From Desulfobulbaceae bacterium (GTDB taxonomy: Bacteria; Desulfobacterota; Desulfobulbia; Desulfobulbales; Desulfobulbaceae), in contig JABMJC010000007.1 in assembly GCA_013201405.1 (NCBI GenBank), positions 1 through 36,023 on the forward strand: a DNA stretch of 36,023 nucleotides, given 5' to 3'. Positions 7,654 through 15,768 of this stretch are shown here, one piece after another. The notes under the pieces are model-generated. The model was not told the origin of the DNA and made no database searches. It worked only from the letters and a program-made list of their open reading frames with translations. The translations under genes and the position numbers were made by a program. The stretch's first letter is position 1; every line of letters starts with the position of its first letter.

Positions 7654-8478
7654 TTGGTTGGCTTTATGTGTTGCGATTATGGGCTGAGCATACGGCAATC
7701 CTGTTCTGCGCTGGCGTTAAGCCGCTCGGTGTACAGTTACAAGCCCAGGCCACGCGACGACTCGCCACTCATTAAAGCGCTTCTCTCGCTGGCCGAGCGG
7801 TATCCGCGCTACGGTTTCGGGAAGCTGTTTTCGGTCCTGCGCAGGCATGGTCACCGATGGAATCGCAAACGGGTCTACCGCGTGTACTGCCTGCTGAAAA
7901 TGAACCTGCGCCGGAAAGGAAAGAAGCGGCTGCCGTCAAGAAATCCCAGGCTGTTAGCTGTTCCCTCCGCCGCGAACATATGTTGGTCCATAGATTTTAT
8001 GCATGACGCGCTGGCGAACGGCCAGCGGTTTCGCACGTTCAACGTGTTGGACGACTTCAGCCGGGAATGCCTGGCCATTGAAGTGGACACCAACCTTCCC
8101 GCGGCCAGGATTGTCCGGGTTCTGGAGCGGATCGTGGCCTGGCGCGGCCTGCCTGATAAATTGAGAATGGATAACGGACCGGAGCTTGTCTCTGTAACTC
8201 TGGCGGACTGGGCGGAAACAAACAGCGTGGAACTGGAATTTATCCAGCCTGGCAAGCCAACCCAGAATTCCTACGTAGAGCGCTTTAACAAAACGTACCG
8301 GAATGAAATTCTGGATTTTTATCTGTTCAGTACGCTGACGGAGGTGAAAGAAATCACTCGGACCTGGATCAAGGAATACAATGAGGAAAGACCTCACGAC
8401 TCACTCGGAAAAATGACCCCAGCCGAGTTTGTCGTGGCCCACTCAACTCAGAATATCTCTACTTATGGATGGTACTAA
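7654..8478 (+). CDS. IS3-family transposase OrfB (DDE integrase core)
   Basis: 274 residues if begun at the TTG at 7654; in practice it is probably made mostly as the frameshifted OrfAB fusion, whose frame is open from the slippery site at 7621-7627. An HTH_21-like region (about 35-90, RYGFGKLFSVLRRHGHRWNRKRVYRVY) is followed by the rve catalytic core. The triad is D114 (WSIDFMHD), D173 (RMDNGPE) and E209 (YVERFNKTYR), with exactly 35 residues between the second Asp and the Glu, the DD(35)E spacing of retroviral-type integrases. The C-terminus YNEERPHDSLGKMTPAEF is also diagnostic. No truncation or stop is visible. Confidence 0.95.
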   Translation: MVGFMCCDYGLSIRQSCSALALSRSVYSYKPRPRDDSPLIKALLSLAERYPRYGFGKLFSVLRRHGHRWNRKRVYRVYCLLKMNLRRKGKKRLPSRNPRLLAVPSAANICWSIDFMHDALANGQRFRTFNVLDDFSRECLAIEVDTNLPAARIVRVLERIVAWRGLPDKLRMDNGPELVSVTLADWAETNSVELEFIQPGKPTQNSYVERFNKTYRNEILDFYLFSTLTEVKEITRTWIKEYNEERPHDSLGKMTPAEFVVAHSTQNISTYGWY

Positions 8479-8494
8479 CTGGGGGAGGGCTACA

Positions 8495-8498
8495 AAGC
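8495..8498. repeat. Target-site duplication AAGC, right copy
   Basis: Matches the left copy at 7292-7295 and defines the right boundary of the IS at 8494. Confidence 0.85.
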
Positions 8499-8514
8499 CA
8501 CTACCCATATGCAC

Positions 8515-8553
8515 AACAAAACAAAAGAGCACCCCGCAGTGCGGGATGCTCTT
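8515..8553 (-). terminator. Rho-independent terminator of the outer-membrane protein gene
   Basis: Read on the minus strand, AGAGCATCCCGC and GCGGGGTGCTCT form a 12-bp stem with one G-T pair around an ACT loop, followed by TTTTGTTTTG. It lies about 25 nt after the stop of the gene at 8580-9077. Confidence 0.85.
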
Positions 8554-8579
8554 GTACCACACTATAGGTAAACCAAAAA

Positions 8580-9077
8580 CTACAAACCAAAGCGGAAAGC
8601 AGCCCCTAAGAACACGGTATCTGTGTCAATATTCTTGTCCTTGTCTTCCAAGTCTGTCTTTTCATTAAAACGGTAGTTGGCGGAAATATCCAGATAGGTA
8701 TTTGGCAGTAATTCCAAATTCACCCCTGCCTTGAGGGCAAAAAACGGCTCGTCGGCAAAATCGCCGCCACTGTGAACAATACCGATGCCAGCACCCGCAT
8801 AGATGCCTTTGCCCACCAAAAGATAGGCCTGGGGTGCAATGGCGGTCTCGTTAAAACGTTTGGGCAGAAGTTCCACATCCACTTCCACGCCAAGCAGCCC
8901 TGCCCAATACTGATAGCTGACCTGATAGGACAGGCCATTTTTATCGAATTCATCATCCAAACTATCGAGCATGACCCAATAATTCACGCCGCCACCGAGC
9001 CGGTGCTCGGCAGAGGCGCCCACCGCCGAAAAAGCCAAAACAAACAGCAACAAAACAATTGATCGTAATATCACCAT
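8580..9077 (-). CDS. Small outer-membrane beta-barrel protein
   Basis: 165 residues. An N-terminal signal peptide (MVILRSIVLLLFVLAFSAVGASA, cleavage probably after ASA) is followed by alternating amphipathic strands: EHRLGGGVNYWV, LSYQVSYQYWAGLLGVEVDVELLP, APQAYLLVGKGIYAGAGIGIVHSG, FFALKAGVNLELLPNTYLDISANYRF, TVFLGAAFRFGL. The length suggests an eight-stranded barrel of the OmpA/OmpW-like type. The function is unknown. The start at 9077 has AGGAGAG 6 nt upstream; upstream in-frame codons give a non-signal extension. The gene follows the LTA-synthase-like gene on the same strand with a 77-nt spacer and ends at a strong terminator. Confidence 0.8.
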   Translation of the reverse strand: MVILRSIVLLLFVLAFSAVGASAEHRLGGGVNYWVMLDSLDDEFDKNGLSYQVSYQYWAGLLGVEVDVELLPKRFNETAIAPQAYLLVGKGIYAGAGIGIVHSGGDFADEPFFALKAGVNLELLPNTYLDISANYRFNEKTDLEDKDKNIDTDTVFLGAAFRFGL

Positions 9078-9154
9078 CTTTTTCTCTCCTTTTAATTTTT
9101 GCATACAGAATAGATTGTACATGTGCAGACACAGCACTATACACGTACCTTCAT

Positions 9155-11293
9155 TTACCCTTTATCAGTACGGATAACAACGTCAAACTGATCGATTTGC
9201 ACTAGGGCATCCACATCATCACCAATCAGGAAAAAGGAGAAATTTTTGCGAGCTTCATTATTGTTAAAAGAAAAGGAGCGCTCCAACACATCACCACTTT
9301 GCAATACCGGCAACTCAGGGATTGTTATGTTTTTCTGATCATATTCCCATTCCTTGACCAACAGCCTGAGCTGCAACCCTTCTGTCGGCGCCTGCAGCAC
9401 CTGCAGACGCATGCGCACCTCGGTAACAGAATTGGATGGGAAATCAAGATATTGAGCGCCAACAAGATTGTTGCTCCAATCATTACCCGGACTATCGGTA
9501 AGCCGGCGCTGCTCTCCTTCGGCAAAACTAAGTACCCGCTCCTGTGCCGCAGAATGCAAGTTATCGTCCAAAATCCTGGCAATCACGGTACTTTTCGGAG
9601 TGTCCAACCCGTCTTGCTTTGGCTGCAGGGGTGCAGGAGGATCACCCAAAAGGCTGGCTGCAGGACCGACCAGGCAACGACCATCATCACTGCACTCATA
9701 GCGCATGTTCTCGCTGGTGTGGCGACGCAGGCTACCTGCAGTATAGGAGATCATCTCCCTGGGGCTGGTATAATCACGGAAAAAACTGCGGCCAATCAAG
9801 AATGCAGGTACAGGCAAATGGAAATAGTCCAACACCGAAACATTGATATCCACCAAGCCATAGCCACCCTGCTTGATACGCGGCAAACCTGCCCCATCGG
9901 GCGCCAGGATCATGGCCAGCCCCCAACTGCTTATCCAGCTGGCTTTCTCGGAGCCATGCGATTCGTCCGAGGTGATGATCACCAGCGTATCCTTGAGTAC
10001 ACCGTCCTGGTGCAAATTTTTTAAAAAAGTAGCAACCGCGTCATCCAGCAGGGCCACGGCCGCTGCCTTGCGTGAAGGATAGCGGGCAGCAATGGCATCG
10101 GTGACCCCGTAGGGCTGGTGGGTGGCCACGGTCAGCAAAGTCAGCATCCAGGGCGAATCGCGCTGTTCCAGCTTCTGGATATAGCGACGCGCGCCGCGAA
10201 AAAAAACACTGTCCACCACGCCCCATTCAAAGGGAAAGGGATTGGTCTCGGTAAACCATTCCTGCCCATGCACATGCTCAAAACCAGCCAGGGGCATAAA
10301 GCGGTCCTTCGACATGAAGCCAAGACCAGCAGCCTGCAGATAATGGGTTGACCAACCATGCTTTTTTAACTGTGCCGGTAAGCAGTCCTGGGCCCGGTCG
10401 GGAAAAGCCTGCAGTTCGAAGGCCTTGGGAGTACCCCAGGAAAGTTTACTGAAATCACCGCAGATCAAGGAATACAACCCGCGGATGGTTTGATGGCTGT
10501 GCACCACAAAATCCGGAATGAGCATGGCTTGCTGGGTGCTCGCCGCGAGTTGTGGCATGGTTTCAGCATCCCCCCTCAGCCCCATGACCTGCCGCATTTC
10601 AGGAATGTACAGGCCGGGAATTCCTTCCAAAATAATGATGAGCACATTTCTGGCCCGACCTGGCCTCTCCAGCAAGGTTGCCCCCTGCAAGTCAGCCTGT
10701 TTGAATCCTTGGGGCAGATTGGCCTTGTCGTATGTTTTTGTCGTGCTGAAAGGCCCGTCAACCATGGCATTCAGCACAAACCAGTGCAGGGGATTGTAGC
10801 GGGCCTGAAGATTTTCCCCGGCCAAGTAAAAGGGCAGACGAGAATGGCCAAAATACAGCAGAACAAGAAGACCCGCTGAACTGGCTAATACCCGCCAGGA
10901 GAGGCGAGGCAGTGGCAGCAGTGCCAGCACAGAGGCACTGCCTAAAAGCAGCACCGTATACAACGGCTCTGCCAATTTGAAACCTGCGGTGCTGTTTTTA
11001 ACAAAGTCTACATTGGTGAGGTAGTGCAGGTCCTGCCAGACGGGAAAACGCTGCAGGGCAGAAAACAGTTCTTGGGCACCGCTTTGAAAGATCGCCCACA
11101 GAAGAACCAGCAGAAAACGCAGCCAGCGGGGACTGGCCCAGGCCAGCAGAAATAGGGTCAAACCGAGCAGGTAATCCGAATACAGCCCGGCAGGTTGTAG
11201 CCCCTGATCAAGCCAACGCAAAATTGCCGGCGCAAAACTGGCAAGTGTCAAAAAAAACAGGGCCCAATAACGTTTCACAATATCCAGCCCCAT
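9155..11293 (-). CDS. LTA synthase/MdoB-like membrane sulfatase-superfamily transferase
   Basis: 712 residues. The first ~155 hold about five membrane segments (such as YWALFFLTLASFAPAIL, LLGLTLFLLAWA, WLRFLLVLLWAIF, LLLGSASVLALLPL, VLASSAGLLVLLYF). A periplasmic alkaline-phosphatase-fold domain follows. Candidate active-site positions, numbered from a TTG two codons upstream, are E225 in NVLIIILEGIPG (metal-binding loop), T271 in HSHQTIRG (nucleophile) and ITSDESHG at 442-449 (metal ligands). LTA synthases have GDH at the last site, so this copy carries a two-residue variation. In Gram-negatives, relatives transfer phosphoglycerol or phosphoethanolamine to glycans or lipid A. A C-terminal beta-rich extension of about 180 residues is unusual. 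The ATG at 11293 is preferred over the TTG at 11299 because GGGG lies 6 nt upstream. The substrate is unknown. Confidence 0.85.
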   Translation of the reverse strand: MGLDIVKRYWALFFLTLASFAPAILRWLDQGLQPAGLYSDYLLGLTLFLLAWASPRWLRFLLVLLWAIFQSGAQELFSALQRFPVWQDLHYLTNVDFVKNSTAGFKLAEPLYTVLLLGSASVLALLPLPRLSWRVLASSAGLLVLLYFGHSRLPFYLAGENLQARYNPLHWFVLNAMVDGPFSTTKTYDKANLPQGFKQADLQGATLLERPGRARNVLIIILEGIPGLYIPEMRQVMGLRGDAETMPQLAASTQQAMLIPDFVVHSHQTIRGLYSLICGDFSKLSWGTPKAFELQAFPDRAQDCLPAQLKKHGWSTHYLQAAGLGFMSKDRFMPLAGFEHVHGQEWFTETNPFPFEWGVVDSVFFRGARRYIQKLEQRDSPWMLTLLTVATHQPYGVTDAIAARYPSRKAAAVALLDDAVATFLKNLHQDGVLKDTLVIITSDESHGSEKASWISSWGLAMILAPDGAGLPRIKQGGYGLVDINVSVLDYFHLPVPAFLIGRSFFRDYTSPREMISYTAGSLRRHTSENMRYECSDDGRCLVGPAASLLGDPPAPLQPKQDGLDTPKSTVIARILDDNLHSAAQERVLSFAEGEQRRLTDSPGNDWSNNLVGAQYLDFPSNSVTEVRMRLQVLQAPTEGLQLRLLVKEWEYDQKNITIPELPVLQSGDVLERSFSFNNNEARKNFSFFLIGDDVDALVQIDQFDVVIRTDKG

Positions 11294-11368
11294 ATTCAAC
11301 CCCTACAGCTCGATGTAGACAGAAAGCCTAAATCAAAAAAAGGCACCAAAAAAAATCGAGACGTTTTG

Positions 11369-11397
11369 TACCGTACTCCCGTATTTTTTTACCGTAC
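11369..11397. repeat. Direct repeats TACCGTAC spaced 21 bp upstream of the LTA-synthase-like gene
   Basis: TACCGTAC occurs at 11369-11376 and again at 11390-11397. The start-to-start distance is 21 bp, or two helical turns, with a related CCCGTATT between them. They lie about 80-105 nt upstream of the start at 11293. A protein-binding site is a plausible reading but is not shown. Confidence 0.4.
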
Positions 11398-11447
11398 CCG
11401 GGCATCCCACATGATTATCTTCCTTAGGAAAGACAGGGGAAGCAGCC

Positions 11448-11483
11448 GCAAGCCCCTTCCCCGCGCACGGGAAAGGGGCTTGC
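11448..11483. terminator. Strong stem-loop between two minus-strand genes
   Basis: GCAAGCCCCTTCCC and GGGAAAGGGGCTTGC pair almost completely (one bulge) around CGCGCAC. It lies about 75-110 nt after the stop of the glutamate-synthase-like gene (minus strand). No clear T-run follows on either strand, so it may be a weak terminator or a transcript-stabilising hairpin. Confidence 0.55.
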
Positions 11484-11556
11484 AAAAAGGAGATATCAAG
11501 CAAGTTGGCCGCTGTCTGGTCTGTCCCCGGAGGAAACCGGAGCGGCCAAGACCTGG

Positions 11557-13194
11557 CTACGAGAGCAGGATCTTTTTTGCGGCCTCGTCATTGGCCTCGG
11601 TGATAAAAGGTATGCCTATCTCCCTGGCTGTTTCCCTGTTGCCGGCAACAAGATCGGTACGGTCAAGGCTCGGCATGGAGAACTTTCGAGACCCGGCCAT
11701 GAGTTGCTGCAGACCACAGTAGAGTTTGTCGACCATGGTATACATAGCAATGGCGCCATAGGGTATGTTTTTCATTTCTTCCTTGCCCACCTCTTTTTCC
11801 ACCTCATAGTACGAAGCGAAAATTTTATCGGCACTATCGCCAAGATTAGCCACGCTGGCCGGCAGTTTGTCCCAGTTGCCGCAAAGCGCATCCTTGCGCT
11901 CAGGATGCAGGACGCCTTCAATGTTGGCTCCCAAGAAGCCAGGAATCATCAGGGCACGCCCCATGCAAATCAGTTTGACAAAGGGAGCACCCAAGGCAAG
12001 CCCTTTAAAAATAGCGTCTTCCAGGGCAAAACCACCGGCAAAGGCAAGATCCACCACCTTATGTCCCTGCTGCGCCAGTAAATTGGCATACTCATAGGCC
12101 TTGGCATGCAGGTAGATGGAGGGAACGCCCCAACTCTGCATCATGTTCCACGGACTCATACCTGTACCACCGCCAGAACCGTCAATGGTCAGCAGATCCA
12201 GCTTGGCTTCGGTGGCGAACTTGATGGCCATGGCCAGCTCGATCATGCCGTAGGAACCTGTTTTCAAGGAAATCCGCTGAATACCTTGGCTCCGCAGATA
12301 GGCCACGGTCTCCATGAACGACTCCCGCACCTGTTCGGTCGTGGAGCATTCGGTGCCGCCCAGCCTGCTGTGGCGGGCAAAAGCGCGGATGGCCCGCCTC
12401 TCAAATGCCTCTTTCACCTCTGGTAAACTGGGATCCGGATCAACAATATATCCCCGTTCTTTGAGGAAAAGGGCGTAGTCCAGCTCCTCTACCAAAATCT
12501 CGCCGCCAATGTCCTTGGCACCTTGCCCCCATTTCAGTTCAATAATGCACTGGTCACCGTACTTGCCCGCCACATATTCAGCAACACCGTTGCGGGTGTC
12601 CTCAACATTGAGCTGAACAATTACCACACCATAGTCTTTCTTGTAGCGTAAGTATTTGTCAATACGACGGTCCAGCTCGGGAGCCTTGCTGATTTTGCCA
12701 TTGTGGATTACCGACTCCCTGTCAATACCAATAACATTTTCTCCCACAACAATAGGGATACCGATGAACGCAGCGCCAATGGCAAAAGAGTTCCAATATT
12801 TGCCTGCAATAAAGGTGGAGCCCAATGCACCGGTCATCAGTGGCATGCGACACTTGGTCTTGATGTTCTGACCAAACTCGGTGCTGAGATCCACGTTGGG
12901 AAAAATACAGTCGTCTGCATCGCGTTCCAGCCCATGGGCCAAACCCTTGGCCCCATAGGCATAGCCCTGAATACGCAGGGAGTTGTAGGAAACCCCCACA
13001 TGGGTCGTATTGTTTGCTCCAGCGGTCACTATACCAAAATCACGGGGATAGAGTGCCTTACGCCCAAGCAGGCTTGATTTCCACGTTTCGCACTGCCCCA
13101 TACAATCAGCGCGGCACAAGGTGCACAGGCCGGATTCTGCCGGGTTGCCCCGATTTGTGGTGCCTAACACATCGTTATTCTTGGCAAAACGCAT
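11557..13194 (-). CDS. FMN-binding glutamate synthase-domain protein (GltB central/FMN domain only)
   Basis: 545 residues. The N-terminus has a cysteine cluster CTLCRADCMGQC (spacing C-x2-C-x3-C-x3-C), which could ligate an iron-sulfur cluster. The rest is the glutamate synthase FMN barrel. RISLKTGSYGMIELAMAIKFATEAKLDLLTIDGSGGGTGMSP gives the flavin-phosphate signature, followed by VVDLAFAGGFALEDAIFKGLALGAPFVKLICMGRA. There is no glutamine amidotransferase domain and no GltB C-terminal helix domain, so ammonia would have to come from elsewhere if it makes glutamate; archaeal-type stand-alone proteins have this arrangement and are often of unknown substrate. The ATG at 13194 has GAGGAG 6 nt upstream. 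It lies downstream of thiC but is separated from it by a terminator, so a link to thiamine synthesis is not implied. Confidence 0.85.
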   Translation of the reverse strand: MRFAKNNDVLGTTNRGNPAESGLCTLCRADCMGQCETWKSSLLGRKALYPRDFGIVTAGANNTTHVGVSYNSLRIQGYAYGAKGLAHGLERDADDCIFPNVDLSTEFGQNIKTKCRMPLMTGALGSTFIAGKYWNSFAIGAAFIGIPIVVGENVIGIDRESVIHNGKISKAPELDRRIDKYLRYKKDYGVVIVQLNVEDTRNGVAEYVAGKYGDQCIIELKWGQGAKDIGGEILVEELDYALFLKERGYIVDPDPSLPEVKEAFERRAIRAFARHSRLGGTECSTTEQVRESFMETVAYLRSQGIQRISLKTGSYGMIELAMAIKFATEAKLDLLTIDGSGGGTGMSPWNMMQSWGVPSIYLHAKAYEYANLLAQQGHKVVDLAFAGGFALEDAIFKGLALGAPFVKLICMGRALMIPGFLGANIEGVLHPERKDALCGNWDKLPASVANLGDSADKIFASYYEVEKEVGKEEMKNIPYGAIAMYTMVDKLYCGLQQLMAGSRKFSMPSLDRTDLVAGNRETAREIGIPFITEANDEAAKKILLS

Positions 13195-13410
13195 AGATTA
13201 CTCCTCTGATGGAAATGTGGTGACACAAAGCTGATCCAAAAAAACCAGCACCTGGCAGTATGGCACAAAATCACCAAAAAATCACCTCTTGTCATACGAT
13301 GCACATAAAAAACTCGCAATAAAAAATTTTCCCTGTAAAAGCAAAGCCTTCAACTAAGCATGCTGCTCACATGTTCTTGATTTTGACCTTAAGGCCTACC
13401 CTGAACAGAA
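13195..13410. other. Intergenic region upstream of the glutamate-synthase-like gene
   Basis: No gene is seen. On the plus strand AAAATCACC occurs twice, at 13267-13275 and 13278-13286 (11 bp apart, one helical turn). This would place it in the promoter region of the minus-strand gene. Read on the minus strand, a TTGCGA and a TATGAC hexamer 17 nt apart lie upstream of these repeats and could be the promoter; this is a weak match. Confidence 0.4.
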
Positions 13411-13448
13411 TCATGAAAAATAAAAGGCGGCAGATAGCATCTGCCGCC
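13411..13448 (-). terminator. Rho-independent terminator after thiC
   Basis: On the minus strand, GGCGGCAGAT and ATCTGCCGCC form a 10-bp perfect stem around GCT, followed by TTTTATTTTTC. It lies about 70 nt beyond the thiC stop and separates the thiamine genes from the glutamate-synthase-like gene. Confidence 0.9.
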
Positions 13449-13515
13449 CTGTTCATCTTTGTAGATTATTTAAAAGCAGGCCCAAATCAATTGATCATAG
13501 CCTGTCCTCATCAAC

Positions 13516-14814
13516 TCATTGTGCAGTTCCCTGCTCTTCCAGGATGCGGCGACTGCGCTTGACCGCGCACAGATCTCCGCACATGGTGCACACCTCCTCA
13601 TCAATGGGTTGGGAGGAGGCCCGGTATTCCCGTGCCTTTTCAGGGTCGAGCGCCAAGGTAAACATCCGCTCCCAATCAAGATCCCTGCGGGCAGCACTCA
13701 TGGCATGATCCCAGTCAATGGCGCCGGGGATACCCTTGGCAATATCTGCGGCATGGGCGGCAATGCGGGCTGCAACAATACCGTCCTTCATATCCTGGGC
13801 ATCGGGCAGGCGCAGATGTTCTGCCGGGGTAACGTAGCAGAGAAAATCAGCCCCAGCTGCCCCGGCCAAGGCACCGCCTATGGCCGAGGTAATATGATCA
13901 TACCCGGGGGCCACATCGGTGACAATCGGACCCAGCACATAAAAGGGTGCACCGTGACAGAGCTTTTTCTCCAGTTGCATGTTGGCCGCCACCTCGTTGA
14001 GCGGCACATGGCCAGGGCCTTCGATCATCACCTGCACATCGGCCTGCCAGCAGCGCTTGGTCAGCTCGCCCAGGATGATCAACTCCTGAATCTGGGCCGC
14101 ATCGGTGGCGTCGTGCAGACTACCGGGTCGCAAACCATCACCCAGGCTCAGGGTAATATCGTACTCCTGGCACAGCTCCAGCAGGCGGTCAAAATGCTCA
14201 AAAAAAGGATTTTCCTGGTCGTTACTGGCCATCCAGTCGAGTAAGAGCGAACCACCGCGGCTGACCACATGGGTCAGACGCGGGTTGTTTTGCAGGCGCT
14301 GTACAGCCATCTGGGTAAGACCGGCATGGATGGTCATAAAATCCACCCCATCCTCGGCATGCATGCGCACCACGTCGAAAAAATCATCCACCGTAATCTG
14401 GCCCACGGCCTTGCCGTAGCGGGCCACCGCATCGTACACCGGCACCGTGCCAATCATCACCGGGCTCAGTTCCACGGTGCGCCGCCTGAAAGTACGGGTG
14501 TCGCCAAAGGTGCTTAAGTCCATGATGGCATCGGTCTTCCATTCAATGGCTCGCCGCACCTTGTTCAGTTCGGCCTCCACATTGCAGCAGTCTTCGGATA
14601 CGCCCAAATTCACATTGATCTTGGTGCGCAGACCCCGACCAACACCACCGCCAACCAAACTGGTGTGACGGTGATTGGCCGGAATCACGATGCTGCCGGC
14701 AGCCAGCCCGGCAAGCAGATCCTCTTCGCTGATGCTCTCAGCCGCCAGCACCGCCTGCATTGCTTTGGTCAGTTCGCCTTTTTTGGCCGCAGCCATTTGG
14801 GTGGGCATGGTCAT
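13516..14814 (-). CDS. thiC: Phosphomethylpyrimidine synthase ThiC (short type)
   Basis: 432 residues. This radical-SAM enzyme converts aminoimidazole ribotide to HMP phosphate, the pyrimidine half of thiamine. Conserved blocks include [67 protein letters not shown] and [18 protein letters not shown]. The C-terminal cluster motif is [11 protein letters not shown], that is C-x2-C-x3-C, the form seen in archaeal and anaerobe ThiC; the E. coli-type protein is about 200 residues longer and has C-x2-C-x4-C. The ATG at 14814 has GGAGA 6 nt upstream. It is 306 nt downstream of thiE in the same direction; the gap lacks a second TPP riboswitch, so thiC may be read from the thiS promoter, from its own promoter, or both. 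Confidence 0.96.
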   Translation of the reverse strand: MTMPTQMAAAKKGELTKAMQAVLAAESISEEDLLAGLAAGSIVIPANHRHTSLVGGGVGRGLRTKINVNLGVSEDCCNVEAELNKVRRAIEWKTDAIMDLSTFGDTRTFRRRTVELSPVMIGTVPVYDAVARYGKAVGQITVDDFFDVVRMHAEDGVDFMTIHAGLTQMAVQRLQNNPRLTHVVSRGGSLLLDWMASNDQENPFFEHFDRLLELCQEYDITLSLGDGLRPGSLHDATDAAQIQELIILGELTKRCWQADVQVMIEGPGHVPLNEVAANMQLEKKLCHGAPFYVLGPIVTDVAPGYDHITSAIGGALAGAAGADFLCYVTPAEHLRLPDAQDMKDGIVAARIAAHAADIAKGIPGAIDWDHAMSAARRDLDWERMFTLALDPEKAREYRASSQPIDEEVCTMCGDLCAVKRSRRILEEQGTAQ

Positions 14815-15120
14815 AAATCTCTCCTTCCCTCACAGGGTGTACTTCCAGTTCCAGCAGACAACGCCTGGTATTGTACACTTGCTATTGGCTGCTCGCGTCC
14901 CCTTGGCATAGCCAAGATGTGTTTGCAGCAGCTTTATGCCTTTGTACACGCAGCGTCTAAGCTGAAACCAGAAGGCAAGAAACCGGCAAGCCGGATGTTT
15001 CGCCTTGGTTAGTAAAGTTTAGTAAAAATTTAGTTGAAATTTTCCAGGCCAGTAGGTGGCCAGTACATGCATCAGTATACCTGCAGTACCGCAGCTCCGG
15101 TGATACGCACAACCAGACAC
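14815..15120. other. 306-nt spacer between thiE and thiC
   Basis: No gene is seen. Read on the minus strand it contains short hairpins (CCGGC-TT-GCCGG; TTGGC-TAT-GCCAA) and a longer-range GTGTAC/GTACAC pairing shortly before the thiC ribosome site. On the plus strand TTAGT occurs three times with helical spacing (15009, 15019, 15030). There is no CTGAGA thi-box. Confidence 0.5.
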
Positions 15121-15768
15121 CTACTTCTTCTGCAAAATGTTCTGGAGCCGCTGCACCTTGGCGCAGATATCATCTGCCTCCACTATTTCGGTGACCAGGC
15201 AGGCAGATTGGGCACCACGGGCAACCACCTGCGCCAGGTTATGCTCCTTGATGCCGCCCAACACCGTAAAAGGCAGGGGGCAGTTGGCCACCACATAGTC
15301 GATATAGCCCAGCCCTACCGGATCGGTAACATCTTCCTTGGTTTGGGTGCTGAATATTGGTCCAACTCCGATGTAATCCGCACCTGCGGCAACAGCGGCC
15401 CTAGCCTGTTCCGGCGCATGGGTCGAAAGACCAATAAGCTTGTGTGGTCCAAGCAGTCGCCGCACTTCGGGCACGGGCAGATCGTCTTGCCCCACGTGCA
15501 CGCCATCGGCATCCACCAAAAGTGCAAGCGATGGGTAATCGTTGATGATCAACAACACCCCGGCCTCGCGGGTAAGGGCCCGAATAGCATAGCATTCCGC
15601 CAGCATGGCAGCAAAATCCTTGGGCGGCCGTTTTTCACGGTACTGAATGATGCGGATACCACCGGCAATCATCGCCCGTACCACCTCAATGTTGGAACGG
15701 CCCCGGGAAAATTTTTCTGCAGTAATGCCATAGATACCTTCGGGAAACTGCGGTTTAACGTGACGCAT
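15121..15768 (-). CDS. thiE: Thiamine-phosphate synthase ThiE
   Basis: 215 residues forming a TIM barrel. GIYGITAEKFSRG, GIRIIQYREKRPPKDF, LLIINDYPSLALLVDADGVHVGQDDLPV, LIGLSTHAPEQARAAVAAGADYIGVGPIFSTQTKE and FTVLGGIKEHN are the successive ThiE blocks. It condenses HMP pyrophosphate with the thiazole phosphate carboxylate to thiamine phosphate. Its start at 15768 lies inside thiF (14-nt overlap), so the two are translationally linked. No thiD (HMP phosphate kinase) is fused to it or present in the window, so that step must be encoded elsewhere. Confidence 0.95.
   Translation of the reverse strand: MRHVKPQFPEGIYGITAEKFSRGRSNIEVVRAMIAGGIRIIQYREKRPPKDFAAMLAECYAIRALTREAGVLLIINDYPSLALLVDADGVHVGQDDLPVPEVRRLLGPHKLIGLSTHAPEQARAAVAAGADYIGVGPIFSTQTKEDVTDPVGLGYIDYVVANCPLPFTVLGGIKEHNLAQVVARGAQSACLVTEIVEADDICAKVQRLQNILQKK

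Larger units (their letters stand above)
7296..8494 (+). mobile_element. Complete IS3-family (IS407-like) insertion sequence
   Basis: 1199 bp bounded by imperfect terminal inverted repeats. The left end begins TGTATCCTTCCC at 7296. The right end, read inward on the minus strand from 8494, begins TGTAGCCCTCCC; 11 of the first 15 positions match. The element is flanked by a 4-bp direct repeat AAGC (7292-7295 and 8495-8498), the target duplication size usual for the IS407 group. Inside are orfA and orfB joined by a -1 frameshift site. Both reading frames are intact, with a full DDE triad, so the copy looks active or recently active. Ends were identified by eye; exact tips could be off by a base. 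Confidence 0.93.

Noticed and set aside
13261-13286. Sigma-54 promoter at TGGCACAAAATCACC
   Set aside because: TGGCAC is present but the TTGC(A/T) partner after five bases is missing, and it would point away from the gene.
14815-15120. Second TPP riboswitch for thiC
   Set aside because: No CTGAGA core or other thi-box block is present on the minus strand; only unrelated hairpins are seen.
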